NCBI RefSeq assembly: GCF_900107795.1
Contig: NZ_FNRL01000024.1
Location: forward strand, 1 to 64,000
DNA from: Chitinophaga terrae (ex Kim and Jung 2007)
Lineage (GTDB): Bacteria > Bacteroidota > Bacteroidia > Chitinophagales > Chitinophagaceae
Length of the DNA stretch: 64,000 bases
Direction of reading: 5' to 3'
Under the pieces are notes generated by a model. It was not told where the DNA came from. It searched no databases and saw nothing but the letters and a program-made list of their open reading frames with translations. Shown in pieces: positions 8,901 to 17,495 of the stretch. The position numbers and the translations under genes were made by a program. Every line of letters starts with the position of its first letter. The first letter of the stretch is position 1.

Positions 8901-9353
8901 CTATTCTTTTTCAAAGAAAAAATCGGTTGACTTGCCGTTGCCCGAGGTTGTTACTTTTAGTTTCTTTCCTGCCAGTTCATAAACGATCTTCCTGGGGAAA
9001 TCGTGGTTGGGGTCTTCGCAGGTAAAGCCGTTGTTGCTGATAGAAGTTAGTTTAAAATAGGTGAGGGTTTTATTCTCGCCAACATCGGCCACATAGTAAA
9101 TGGCGTTATCCCTGGCCAGTAGTTGCAGTCTTTCTATAAAAACAGTATCGCTTCCATTCAGGGTAAGTCCCAGTCCTTTCATCGAGCCGGGGTTTGTTGA
9201 TTCCCACCTTTCAAACCCTGACCTGCCAGGTTTCGTATTTACCTTTATCCATTTACCAACAAGCCATTCGAGCTTCTGGAAATCATTGGCTGATTGCCCG
9301 GATGCGAAGGCTGCAAAAGCAACCAGGACACAGGTGAATAGGAATTGTTTCAT
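8901..9353 (-). CDS. Secreted DUF6265 family protein
   Basis: 150-aa exported protein with a signal peptide (MKQFLFTCVLVAFAAFASGQ). The mature part matches the DUF6265 pattern: LEWLVGKWI at the start, ERWES, then a beta-rich segment and the signature EDPNHDFPRKIVYEL near residues 110-124. It is probably a small lipocalin-like beta barrel in the periplasm; no catalytic role is known to me. It starts 17 nt after scpB and probably shares its transcript. Confidence 0.8.
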   Translation of the reverse strand: MKQFLFTCVLVAFAAFASGQSANDFQKLEWLVGKWIKVNTKPGRSGFERWESTNPGSMKGLGLTLNGSDTVFIERLQLLARDNAIYYVADVGENKTLTYFKLTSISNNGFTCEDPNHDFPRKIVYELAGKKLKVTTSGNGKSTDFFFEKE

Positions 9354-9370
9354 GGCAGGTCAGTGTTAGT

Positions 9371-10594
9371 TTATTTAGTTTCTTTGTCATCGTCGTTATC
9401 ACTGTCCTCGTCATCTTCTTTCTCATCATCATCCACATCATCACCCTCCTCATCATCATCTTCTTCATCTTCTTCATCTTCTTCTTCCTCCTCCTCATCA
9501 TCCCCTTCATCTTCGTCATTATCATCATCTTCCTCCTCCTCCTCATCATCATCATCTTCTTCTTCATCTTCATCTTCATCCTCCTCATCATCCTCTTCCT
9601 CTTCTTCATCCTCATCATCCTCTTCCTCCCCTTCTACATCATTATCTTCTTCATTTTCTTCCTCCTCTGCTTCATCATCTTCCTGCGGAGCGGAGATCTC
9701 ATCTTCTACTATATCATCAGGATCTTCATCACCTTCAGGATCTGATGTATCGTCGGGCGAGGCTGTATTTTCAGCATCTGCAGAGGGCCCTTCTTCAGAA
9801 AGCTCTTCATTGACTTCTTCGATAATTTCATCGAATGGTACGATCACATCATCCGGCTCCACTTCTTCATCTTCGGAAGCCAGCACTTCCTGTTCTTCCG
9901 ACAACTGGTCCAGTTGATGATCGGGGTCGAGGAGTTCCCCGTCTTCCGATACCATCAGCGAATGGTGTGAATTATCCTGCGGATGTGGATAACTGCCATT
10001 TGAGTTTTCAGACTCATCGTTCATCAGGGTAGGCTGTACCACTTCTTCATCGAAGAGTTCTTTCAGTTTAGGCAGATCAGCCACGGAAGCGATGCCGAAA
10101 TAATCCATAAATGCCCGGGAAACGGCGTACAATAAGGGTTTGCCCGGTTGATCTTCGCTTCGGCCGGTGATAACGATCAGTTCTTTTTCCAGGAGTTTCT
10201 GGATAGAGTAATCGGTACTTACACCGCGGATATATTCGATTTCAGCTTTGGAAATAGGCTGCCTGTAGGCGATGATGGCCAGGGTTTCCAGGGCGGCTGT
10301 GGAAAGGCGTTTGAGGAATTTATCCCCATTGAGCTGGGCAACGGTCTGGTAATATTCCTTTTTTGTAAGGAACTGGTAACCGCCGCCGCTTTGGCGGATC
10401 TCGAATGCATAGAATTCGGAACTGTATTTTTCCTTGATGGCTTCTAGCGCAGTTTCTACCTGATCCGGGTTAGTGCGGTCTTCCAGGAATGCCAGTGCAT
10501 TGTTGAGCAGATCTACGATTTCCTGCAAAGGCAAGGGCCTGTCGGCCGCAAAAATTAATGCTTCCACATGCGGGATGATCTGTGATATTTCCAT
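9371..10594 (-). CDS. scpB: Segregation and condensation protein B with a giant acidic tail
   Basis: 407 aa. Residues 1-187 are an ordinary ScpB with two winged-helix domains (ALIFAADRPLPLQEI, FEIRQSGGGYQFLTKKEY, TAALETLAIIAYRQPISKAEIEYIRGV). ScpB works with ScpA and SMC in chromosome compaction. The remaining 220 residues are not part of the family: a Ser/Asn/His/Pro-containing linker, then a progressively acidic segment whose last 110 or so residues are nearly all Asp and Glu. The reading frame stays open through this low-complexity DNA and ends at TAA. scpA is not in the window. A terminator separates scpB from atpG upstream. The tail length is sensitive to slippage and assembly error. Confidence 0.92.
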   Translation of the reverse strand: MEISQIIPHVEALIFAADRPLPLQEIVDLLNNALAFLEDRTNPDQVETALEAIKEKYSSEFYAFEIRQSGGGYQFLTKKEYYQTVAQLNGDKFLKRLSTAALETLAIIAYRQPISKAEIEYIRGVSTDYSIQKLLEKELIVITGRSEDQPGKPLLYAVSRAFMDYFGIASVADLPKLKELFDEEVVQPTLMNDESENSNGSYPHPQDNSHHSLMVSEDGELLDPDHQLDQLSEEQEVLASEDEEVEPDDVIVPFDEIIEEVNEELSEEGPSADAENTASPDDTSDPEGDEDPDDIVEDEISAPQEDDEAEEEENEEDNDVEGEEEDDEDEEEEEDDEEDEDEDEEEDDDDEEEEEDDDNDEDEGDDEEEEEEDEEDEEDDDEEGDDVDDDEKEDDEDSDNDDDKETK

Positions 10595-10619
10595 ACTATA
10601 ACAGAAAAGGTAGATTTAC

Positions 10620-10653
10620 AAAAAAGGTCAAAGACTAAAATAAGTCTTTGACC
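10620..10653 (-). terminator. Rho-independent terminator after atpG
   Basis: On the minus strand a perfect 11-bp stem (arm GGTCAAAGACT, plus coordinates 10643-10653 with 10626-10636) with a 6-nt loop is followed by a T-run. It lies about 60 nt after the atpG stop and 25 nt before scpB. Confidence 0.92.
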
Positions 10654-10713
10654 CTAATCTGAAAAATATATTCAGTTGTTGACTTAGTAGTAAAAAGTCC
10701 TCACACCAGCTTA

Positions 10714-11598
10714 TCAACCTGCCAATGCTGCCGCACCGCTTACGATCTCTGTCAGCTCGGTAGTAATGGCTGCCTGACGTGCACGGTTATAGGAGATCTT
10801 CAGGTTTCTGAGCAGTTCGCTCGCATTCTCGGTAGCTTTATCCATAGCGGTCATACGGGCGCCATGTTCAGAAGCGTTAGAGTCTAACATTGCTTTAAAG
10901 AACTGTGTATTCAGGATTTTTGGCATCAGTTCCGCGATCAGCGTGTCTTTTTCCGGTTCGAAGATATAATCGGCTTTCAGACCGCTTTTATCTGTGCTTT
11001 CTACTTTCGCGATTGGTAAGAACTGTTCTGTTACGAATACCTGGGTGGCTGCATTTTTGAATTCGCTGTAAACGATATCCACTGCGTCGTAGGTGCCGTC
11101 GATAAACCCGTTTAATGCTACAGCTGCCGCTTCTTTCACATTATCAAAAGTCAGGCTAGAAAACAGGTGCCAGAACTTGTCATTTACTTTATAACCGTTT
11201 TGCAGGAAATGCTCATATCCTTTTTTACCGATAGGGAGGATCTCCACATTTCCTTTTTCAAACTGCTCCTGGTACTTTTCACGGATCAGGCGTTTGGCAG
11301 TTTTAATAAGGTTAGAATTGAATGCGCCGCAAAGACCTCTGTCGGAAGTAATTACCACAACCAGCACTTTTTCAACCTGGCGTTGAGCTGCCAATGGAGT
11401 ATCGATATTGCCTTCGCTGTTGGAAACAATATTCTGAAGCATCTCCTGCAACTTCACCGCGTAAGGACGCATCAGCATGATAGCATCCTGGGCGCGCCTT
11501 AATTTCGCCGCGCTCACCATTTTCATGGCTTTGGTAATCTGCTGACCAGATTGAATAGATTTGATTCGGTTACGAACTTCTTTAAGCTGTCCGGACAT
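10714..11598 (-). CDS. atpG: F-type ATP synthase gamma subunit
   Basis: 294-aa gamma subunit, the rotating central stalk of F1. It has the N-terminal helix (LKEVRNRIKSIQSGQQITKA, then MKMVSAAKLRRAQDA), the Rossmann-like middle region (VVVITSDRGLCGAFNSNLIK) and the conserved C-terminal helix (TENASELLRNLKISYNRARQ, then AAITTELTEIVSGAAAL). Length is normal. No other atp gene is present: the upstream neighbour is a DJ-1/PfpI gene and the downstream one is scpB. It has its own candidate promoter and terminator, so it appears to be transcribed alone. Confidence 0.96.
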   Translation of the reverse strand: MSGQLKEVRNRIKSIQSGQQITKAMKMVSAAKLRRAQDAIMLMRPYAVKLQEMLQNIVSNSEGNIDTPLAAQRQVEKVLVVVITSDRGLCGAFNSNLIKTAKRLIREKYQEQFEKGNVEILPIGKKGYEHFLQNGYKVNDKFWHLFSSLTFDNVKEAAAVALNGFIDGTYDAVDIVYSEFKNAATQVFVTEQFLPIAKVESTDKSGLKADYIFEPEKDTLIAELMPKILNTQFFKAMLDSNASEHGARMTAMDKATENASELLRNLKISYNRARQAAITTELTEIVSGAAALAG

Positions 11599-11667
11599 AT
11601 AATGAAAATCAATTACTAATTACGGATTATTGAACCAAAAACAGGAGTAAACCCCTGAATTTGGCTG

Positions 11668-11675
11668 CAAAGGTA
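11668..11675 (-). promoter_or_regulatory. Candidate -7 element of atpG
   Basis: On the minus strand TACCTTTG is an exact TAnnTTTG match 69 nt upstream of the atpG start, giving a leader of about 60 nt. No convincing -33 TTTG was found at the usual spacing. Confidence 0.5.
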
Positions 11676-11767
11676 AGCAATGCTCATTTAATTTGGTAAA
11701 TCCGCAAAGAGATAATTTCAACTTTCTTTTACGTGCTGCTAATCAAATCTTTAATAATACTAAATTA

Positions 11768-12349
11768 TTATAATGAAATGGTAGTACCGATCACTTTCAG
11801 GAAAGCTGCGATCCACTGCGGGTGGGCCGGCCATGCTGGCGCTGTTACCAGTTTCCCGTCGGTTACCGCTTCTGTAACATTCACATTTACATAGGTGCCG
11901 CCGGCAGCCGTAACTTCCGGTGCAACCGCAGGATAGCAGGTCAGCTTTTTGCCCCTAACCACATCCGCCGCCGTAAGGATCTGGATACCATGACATACCG
12001 CAGCTACCGGTTTATCTGCCGAAAAGAAATGTTTTACCAGGTCGATCACGTGTTTGTTCAGCCGAAGGTATTCAGGCGCCCTGCCGCCGGCAATTACCAG
12101 CGCATCATAGTCTTCCGCCTTCAGGTCGTTGAACGTGGCATTGAGCACAAAACCATGACCGGGCTTCTCGCTATAGGTCTGGTCGCCTTCGAAGTCGTGG
12201 ATCGCTGTTTTTATCTTGTCGCCCGCCGCTTTATCCGGGCAAACGGCATGTACTTCGTGCCCGATCATCAGTAACATCTGGAATGGAACCATTGTTTCGT
12301 AATCCTCCGCGAAATCTCCTGTCAGTAATAAAATTTTCTTTTGAGCCAT
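11768..12349 (-). CDS. DJ-1/PfpI family protein
   Basis: 193-aa member of the class I glutamine amidotransferase-like DJ-1/PfpI group. It has the acidic residue region [14 protein letters not shown] near the N-terminus, [15 protein letters not shown] (about 83-97) and the nucleophile elbow AVCHG (Cys about residue 118), followed by [15 protein letters not shown]. Such proteins act as glyoxalases/deglycases, chaperones or hydrolases; the exact activity cannot be told. No signal peptide, so cytoplasmic. It diverges from the double-DUF1080 gene and lies upstream of atpG in the same direction. Confidence 0.88.
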   Translation of the reverse strand: MAQKKILLLTGDFAEDYETMVPFQMLLMIGHEVHAVCPDKAAGDKIKTAIHDFEGDQTYSEKPGHGFVLNATFNDLKAEDYDALVIAGGRAPEYLRLNKHVIDLVKHFFSADKPVAAVCHGIQILTAADVVRGKKLTCYPAVAPEVTAAGGTYVNVNVTEAVTDGKLVTAPAWPAHPQWIAAFLKVIGTTISL

Positions 12350-12473
12350 GGGTTAAAATTTTTGATCCTTATGAAGATAAGAAGAGTATTTTTAGAATAC
12401 CAGTGCCTGCTGCCAGTTAGATGTTAAGATTTTTTGAAAAATTTGAAACAGGCAGAGTGTTAAATAAATTTAA

Positions 12474-12496
12474 TTTTATGCAATCGGTTGCTAAAA
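12474..12496 (+). promoter_or_regulatory. LacI-type operator upstream of the double-DUF1080 gene
   Basis: The core GCAATCGGTTGC (12480-12491) is a near-perfect palindrome of LacI-family type with a central CG. It is flanked by TTTTAT on the left and TAAAA on the right. The start codon is 43 nt away. A 23-bp near-identical site lies at 18874-18896. Confidence 0.7.
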
Positions 12497-12539
12497 TCAA
12501 ATTCATTGATTACTTTGGTCGTCTTATTCCCTTTTTGTT

Positions 12540-13907
12540 ATGAAGAAAACAATCCTTTTATGCGGCTCCCTGCTATGCATGTACGGAGCTGTTGTTGCTC
12601 AAAAAGCCCAGTGGCAGCAACTTTTTAATGGTAAAGACCTGAAAGGTTGGAAACAGCTGGGAGGAGAAGCAAAATACCACGTTGAAAACGGCGAAATAGT
12701 TGGGACCACCGTATTGAATACGCCTAATTCATTTCTGGCCACTGAAAAAGAGTATGGAGATTTTATCCTTGAACTGGAATTCAAACTGGGAGCCCCTTTT
12801 AATTCAGGCATCCAGTTCCGGAGCCAAAGCCGGCCCGACTACCAGAATGGCCGTGTATTCGGTTACCAGATGGAAATAGATCCCTCTGACCGTAAATGGA
12901 GCGGAGGTATTTATGAAGAAGGAAGAAGAGGATGGCAATACCCGATGGAGCTGAATCCCGCCGGCCAGAATGCTTTTAAGAAAGATGACTGGAATAAATA
13001 CCGGATCGAATGCCGGGGCAACGAGATCCGTACCTGGGTGAATGGCGTACCAACTGCGCACCTGGTAGATACCGCCCTGCCAAAAGGTTTTATTGCATTG
13101 CAGGTACATGGTATAGGCAAAGCCACCGGCGACAATAACAAGAATATTTACTGGAGGAATATCAGGATCATTAATAATCCAAAACCTTCGCAGTATTCGC
13201 CGTACGACAATATCTATGTTGTTAACAATGTTGACAATACCGTTTCCGGCCAGCAAAAGAAAAATGGCTATGAATTATTGTGGGATGGAAAAACCAGCAA
13301 AGGCTGGAGAGGGGTATACAAGAAAAGTTTCCCTGACAAAGGCTGGACCATCCATGATGGGGTACTGACAATTGAACATTCTACCGGCGATGAAGAAGGA
13401 AGCGGCGGCGATATCATTACAGAGAAGCAATACAGCGCCTTTGAGCTGGAATTTATGTTCAAATTGACCCCGGGAGCCAATAGTGGCGTGAAATATTTTG
13501 TGACAGAAGGATACGAAACAAATGGCAAATCGGCCATTGGGTTGGAGTACCAGGTTTTGGACGATGAAAAGCACCCGGATGCGAAATTGGGGCGTAACGG
13601 AAACCGCACATTAGCAAGCCTTTACGATCTTATGACAAGAAAACAAGAAAAACGTGCCATCAACCCTATTGGAGAATGGAACAAAGGTCGTATTATTGTG
13701 TATCCAAATAACCACGTTGAACATTGGTTAAATGGTTTTAAAGTGCTTGAATATGAGAGAGGATCCCAGGAATTTAAAGACCTGGTAGCCATCAGCAAGT
13801 ACAAAAACTGGAAGAACTTTGGCTTGTGGCCTGAGGGACATATCCTCTTGCAGGACCACGGAAATGAAGTATCTTTCAAAAGCATTCGCATAAAAACACT
13901 TAAATAA
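12540..13907 (+). CDS. Secreted protein with two DUF1080 (3-keto-disaccharide hydrolase) domains
   Basis: 455 aa with a signal peptide ([21 protein letters not shown]). Two tandem DUF1080 sandwiches follow. Domain 1 (about 25-212) has [33 protein letters not shown] and [10 protein letters not shown]. Domain 2 (about 245-455) has [43 protein letters not shown] and [12 protein letters not shown]. Predicted role: periplasmic hydrolysis of 3-keto-glycosides. A LacI-type operator nearly identical to the one before the Gfo/Idh oxidoreductase (17496-18833) lies 43 nt upstream, linking an oxidoreductase and a hydrolase that are consistent steps of one pathway. A terminator follows at 13950. Confidence 0.9.
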   Translation: MKKTILLCGSLLCMYGAVVAQKAQWQQLFNGKDLKGWKQLGGEAKYHVENGEIVGTTVLNTPNSFLATEKEYGDFILELEFKLGAPFNSGIQFRSQSRPDYQNGRVFGYQMEIDPSDRKWSGGIYEEGRRGWQYPMELNPAGQNAFKKDDWNKYRIECRGNEIRTWVNGVPTAHLVDTALPKGFIALQVHGIGKATGDNNKNIYWRNIRIINNPKPSQYSPYDNIYVVNNVDNTVSGQQKKNGYELLWDGKTSKGWRGVYKKSFPDKGWTIHDGVLTIEHSTGDEEGSGGDIITEKQYSAFELEFMFKLTPGANSGVKYFVTEGYETNGKSAIGLEYQVLDDEKHPDAKLGRNGNRTLASLYDLMTRKQEKRAINPIGEWNKGRIIVYPNNHVEHWLNGFKVLEYERGSQEFKDLVAISKYKNWKNFGLWPEGHILLQDHGNEVSFKSIRIKTLK

Positions 13908-13949
13908 GATATTTTTTAATCTTTTTTTTCATTGTTCACTGTTCTAAAT

Positions 13950-13983
13950 AAGCATTCCGATTCTTCGGAGTGCTTTTTTTATT
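13950..13983 (+). terminator. Rho-independent terminator after the double-DUF1080 gene
   Basis: An 11-bp stem (13950-13960 with 13965-13975, one G-T pair, loop TTCT) is followed by a T-run. Confidence 0.92.
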
Positions 13984-14040
13984 TTAGTACAGGAATAAGT
14001 CGCTTATGAAACAGATAACAACAATCTAAACCCTTCTAAA

Positions 14041-15831
14041 ATGATGGTAAAAAACGTCGTTTCCGGGCTATTGCTGGGTAGCGCCCTGTTAGTCGCCGCC
14101 TGTAACCAGCCTGCCTCCAAAAGTTCTGCAGCCGCCATGCAGGACTCTTTGCACCACCTGGCCCAGAAATATTATGATGCCAGTATGGCCCTGAACCCCA
14201 TGCAAGCTACCCAGAACGGGGAAAACCAGTACAATGACCAGCTGCCTGTTGATATCAGCGATTCATACAGGAAAAGGTGCGACTCCGTTTATGCCGGTTT
14301 CCAGGCGGCGCTTAAAGGCATCGATACTTCCGCGCTTTCTCCGAACGACCGCATCACCTACGATATGCTGGAACGAGAATTAAGCATCAACCGCGAAGGC
14401 TTAACTTTTCATGATAACCTGATGCCTGTGCAGCAGTTCACCTGCCTGCCGCTGTCGCTGGCCCAATATGGCTCCGGCACCTCGGCGCAGCCGTTTAAAA
14501 CCCGTGAAGATTACCAGCACTTCATGAAACGTATGGAGCTCTTTGCCGTATGGACAGATACCGCCATTGCCAATATGCAGCGTGGTATTGCCACCGGTTA
14601 TGTATTGCCCAAAAGCCTGGTTGTAAAAACCATCCCGCAGTTAAGCGCCCTGGCAAAGAAAGACACGGCCAACAACATCTTCTACGGACCGCTGAAAATG
14701 CTGCCTACTTCCCTGGATAGCGCGGCAAAACAGGCGCTGAAAGAGGAGTATACCGCCGCTATCGAGCGGTTTATATTGCCGTCGTTCGCCAAACTGCAGC
14801 AATTCATGCAGCAAACGTACCTCCCGGCGGCACGCAACAGCAGCGGGATCGACAGCTTGCCAGACGGCAAGGCCTATTATGCCTTCCTGATAAAATCCTG
14901 GACCACTACCCAAAAAACACCTGAGGAAATATTTGCATTGGGAGAGAAAGAAGTGGCAAGGATCCGGGAAGAAATGGAAGCGACAAAGAACAGCACCGGG
15001 TTTAAAGGCGGCCTGCCGGCCTTCTTTGAACTGATGCGTACTGATAAAAAGCTGAGGATATTCAATACACCGGCGGCCATCCTTGATTCGTTCAAGGCCA
15101 TCGAAGACAAAATTATGCCGCAGGTAAGGAAAATGTACGGCCGCCTGCCAAGAACGCCTTTTGAAATCCGCCAGACCGAAGCCTACAGGGCAGCCTCTGC
15201 ATCGGCGGAATATATCCAGGGAAGTGCGGACGGCACCAGGCCAGGAGTCTTCTATGTACCTATCCTGGACCCTAAAACTTTCTCTTATACCGGCATGGAA
15301 TGTTTATTCCTGCATGAAGCCATACCAGGACACCACTTCCAGTGCAGCCTGCAGCAGGAAAACGACTCCCTTCCCAGGTTCAGGCGGTTCACCTGGATCG
15401 GGGCCTACGGTGAAGGATATGCGCTGTATTGCGAGAGCCTGGGTAAAGAGCTGGGGTTATATACAGACCCTTACAGCTATTTCGGTCATTTAACGGATGA
15501 GATACACAGAGCTATTCGTTTAGTAGTGGACGTTGGTTTGCATACCAAAGGCTGGACAAGGGAGCAGGCTATCAGGTACATGATGGACAATGAGCCGGTG
15601 TCATTGCAGGAAGCGACCGCGGAGATAGAGCGTTATATGGCCATTCCAGGCCAGGCCCTGTCTTACAAGCTGGGAGAGCTGAAGATCCATGAATTAAGAA
15701 ATAAATACACGAAGGAACTGGGGAATGCGTTTAAATTGTCGTCGTTCCACGACGAATTGCTGAAAGATGGTTGCGTGCCGTTGTCTATCCTGGAAACCAA
15801 GATGGCGCGCTGGGCCGCTACGCAGCACTAA
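14041..15831 (+). CDS. DUF885 family lipoprotein (putative metallopeptidase)
   Basis: 596-aa lipoprotein: signal peptide ending in LVAAC with the lipidated Cys at residue 21. DUF885 covers most of the chain. The metal-binding pattern is HEAIPGHHFQ (425-434), where H425, E426 and H431 fit a gluzincin-like HExxxGH variant. A downstream acid lies in GEGYALYCE (about 457-465). Members are thought to be peptidases, but substrates are largely unproven. The start could be the second Met (14044). The gene stands alone, with a terminator before it and about 290 nt without genes after it. Confidence 0.88.
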   Translation: MMVKNVVSGLLLGSALLVAACNQPASKSSAAAMQDSLHHLAQKYYDASMALNPMQATQNGENQYNDQLPVDISDSYRKRCDSVYAGFQAALKGIDTSALSPNDRITYDMLERELSINREGLTFHDNLMPVQQFTCLPLSLAQYGSGTSAQPFKTREDYQHFMKRMELFAVWTDTAIANMQRGIATGYVLPKSLVVKTIPQLSALAKKDTANNIFYGPLKMLPTSLDSAAKQALKEEYTAAIERFILPSFAKLQQFMQQTYLPAARNSSGIDSLPDGKAYYAFLIKSWTTTQKTPEEIFALGEKEVARIREEMEATKNSTGFKGGLPAFFELMRTDKKLRIFNTPAAILDSFKAIEDKIMPQVRKMYGRLPRTPFEIRQTEAYRAASASAEYIQGSADGTRPGVFYVPILDPKTFSYTGMECLFLHEAIPGHHFQCSLQQENDSLPRFRRFTWIGAYGEGYALYCESLGKELGLYTDPYSYFGHLTDEIHRAIRLVVDVGLHTKGWTREQAIRYMMDNEPVSLQEATAEIERYMAIPGQALSYKLGELKIHELRNKYTKELGNAFKLSSFHDELLKDGCVPLSILETKMARWAATQH

Positions 15832-16120
15832 AACCCTGATATTCCGGGTTTCCGGGCAATCGCAGGATTAAATTTTCATTAAGACAGCGATGTTTTATTG
15901 CAACAGATGCGCTTGTCCGGAAATCTTATAAAACGCATTTCCATTTTAACATAAAGTATTGCATTTTATTTCATAATTTTATAAGGCAGTTTCATTCACT
16001 ATTTACGGCTTACTAAAGTTAACCACGTCTGTTTCCTGTTATGCATGGAGGCGGACAAGCGAGACATGGACACAATTGTTTGAAAAAACAATCATTATAT
16101 TATTCTTTAAAACCTGCTTT

Positions 16121-16477
16121 ATGTTTGATCATACCCTGGATTTTTGCCGTAACCTCCCATCCGTGAGCACAGAACGGAAATGGGATGATGAACTCCGTTT
16201 TTATGTTGGAGAAAAACTTTTTTGCATGCTGTCCATGAACCCTCCGCACAGGATTTCATTTAAATGCGCGCAGGATAAATTTCATCAACTGATCTCCCAG
16301 CCCGACATTGTACCCGCTCCTCACCTGGCCAGGTACCACTGGGTACAGGTAAAGCAAGACGATACCCTGCCGGAAAACCAGCTGCACCAACTATTACAGA
16401 AAGCGTACGAAATAACTGTGAACACTTTACCTCCTTTTGAGCAGGAAAAGATACTGAACAGCCGCGTACATGCCTGA
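16121..16477 (+). CDS. MmcQ/YjbR family protein
   Basis: 118 aa from the ATG at 16121, chosen because the family begins with a helix like MFDHTLDFCRNLP; an upstream in-frame start adds a hydrophobic stretch foreign to the family. The CyaY-like alpha-beta fold is suggested by ERKWDDELRFYVGEKLFCML, then RISFKCAQDKF and YHWVQVKQDD, ending in a helix (LHQLLQKAYEITVNTLP). YjbR proteins are described as DNA-binding-like, but the biological role is unknown. In the 289-nt upstream gap, a 10-bp inverted repeat (CGCTTGTCCG at 15910, complement at 16052) brackets 132 nt and may form a leader structure. It converges on the TauE/SafE gene with a 4-nt gap. Confidence 0.82.
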   Translation: MFDHTLDFCRNLPSVSTERKWDDELRFYVGEKLFCMLSMNPPHRISFKCAQDKFHQLISQPDIVPAPHLARYHWVQVKQDDTLPENQLHQLLQKAYEITVNTLPPFEQEKILNSRVHA

Positions 16478-16481
16478 GCTG

Positions 16482-17261
16482 TTATTTAAGCAGGGTAAAG
16501 AACAGGTCGTAAATGCCGAATATAACCAGGGTGCCCGCAAATAGTTTTTCAAGTGCCGGTGTTTTCATCTTCACTGCCGTTTTTGCACCCAGGTAGGAAG
16601 CAGGGAACGCTGTAAGGGAAAGCAATAAAGCAATATTCCAATCGATATGCCCCAGGCACCAATGGGTAATAGCGCCCGGTACCGATAAAATGGCAGATAA
16701 TACTACTGCACATGCCAATGCCTGTTTGATAGGCATTTTTAGTTTTCTTATAAAAAACGAACTGAACAGGATACCCCCTGCATTGGCCAGGAGGCCGGCC
16801 AGCAAGCCAATAAATATAGTGGCTGAAATAAGCGGCGCCGCCGCTATCTCCGTCTCTTCCAAACGCTCCTCTTCCGGCGCTTTCTTCTTCAGGAAAGCAT
16901 ATAACAAAGAACAGCCTATACCTACAATAAACAATGCAGTGAATATCATCAGCGTTTTTCCGGGCAAATAGCTGCTTAAATAAGAGCCGGCAATGGTGGC
17001 AGGTACCCCGAACAAAGCTCCCAGCAATATTACTTTCTTATTGAACAACTTTTCTTTGCTGTAAACTACAGCTGCGGATAATGTACTGCTGATAGAAGCG
17101 GGTAAAGGAGATGCCAGCGCAAAGAAGGGATTAATGCCGGCAAATATCTGCAAAGCAGGTGTGCTGATGGCGCTGCCGCCCTTGCCTAACAGGCCGGACA
17201 AATAGCCAACAACTAAGCCTATCAGGATCACTGACAGGTATTCAGGTTGTAGAAGTTCCAT
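16482..17261 (-). CDS. Sulfite exporter TauE/SafE family permease
   Basis: 259-aa inner-membrane protein with about eight hydrophobic segments. It has the family pattern of two repeats: an N-terminal GYLSGLLGKGGSAISTPALQ, and GLLAGLLANAGGILFSSFFI in the second half. The family exports sulfite, sulfoacetate or related small anions; the substrate is not deducible here. An acidic cytoplasmic linker (KKKAPEEERLEETE) separates the halves. It has an upstream promoter with both -33 and -7 elements (17326-17357). Confidence 0.88.
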   Translation of the reverse strand: MELLQPEYLSVILIGLVVGYLSGLLGKGGSAISTPALQIFAGINPFFALASPLPASISSTLSAAVVYSKEKLFNKKVILLGALFGVPATIAGSYLSSYLPGKTLMIFTALFIVGIGCSLLYAFLKKKAPEEERLEETEIAAAPLISATIFIGLLAGLLANAGGILFSSFFIRKLKMPIKQALACAVVLSAILSVPGAITHWCLGHIDWNIALLLSLTAFPASYLGAKTAVKMKTPALEKLFAGTLVIFGIYDLFFTLLK

Positions 17262-17325
17262 TCAATCGTTCCTCCGAGAATCAGCCCTACGTGGGTTATG
17301 GTTGGTTTAAAAATTACAGGTAGGC

Positions 17326-17357
17326 CAAAATTAGGGGATCAGTATTCCACAAACAAA
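17326..17357 (-). promoter_or_regulatory. Bacteroidota-type promoter of the TauE/SafE gene
   Basis: On the minus strand TTTG (17357-17354), a 20-nt spacer and TAATTTTG (17333-17326) match the TTTG / TAnnTTTG consensus exactly. The transcript would start near 17319, giving a leader of about 58 nt. Confidence 0.65.
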
Positions 17358-17446
17358 TAAAACGGATAACTAAAAGTTATGGGAGATAACAACTTATTAT
17401 ATTTATTTTAAGTCTATAAACTAATAGGGTAAAGCCTTTTCTGGAA

Positions 17447-17488
17447 ATTTGTTGCCATAGTCAAGCTATCCTGGCTATGGCAACAAAT
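17447..17488 (-). terminator. 14-bp inverted repeat after the Gfo/Idh gene
   Basis: A perfect inverted repeat (17447-17460 with 17475-17488, arm ATTTGTTGCCATAG) with a 14-nt loop starts 7 nt past the stop codon of the oxidoreductase. The T-run is short, so it may be a weak terminator or a 3'-stabilising hairpin. Confidence 0.6.
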
Positions 17489-17495
17489 ATAAGAA

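Noticed and set aside
9345-9917. 190-aa open frame, almost all Ser, on the plus strand
   Set aside because: It is the complement of the Asp/Glu-rich scpB tail; GAA/GAT-type codons read backwards give Ser codons. Not a gene.
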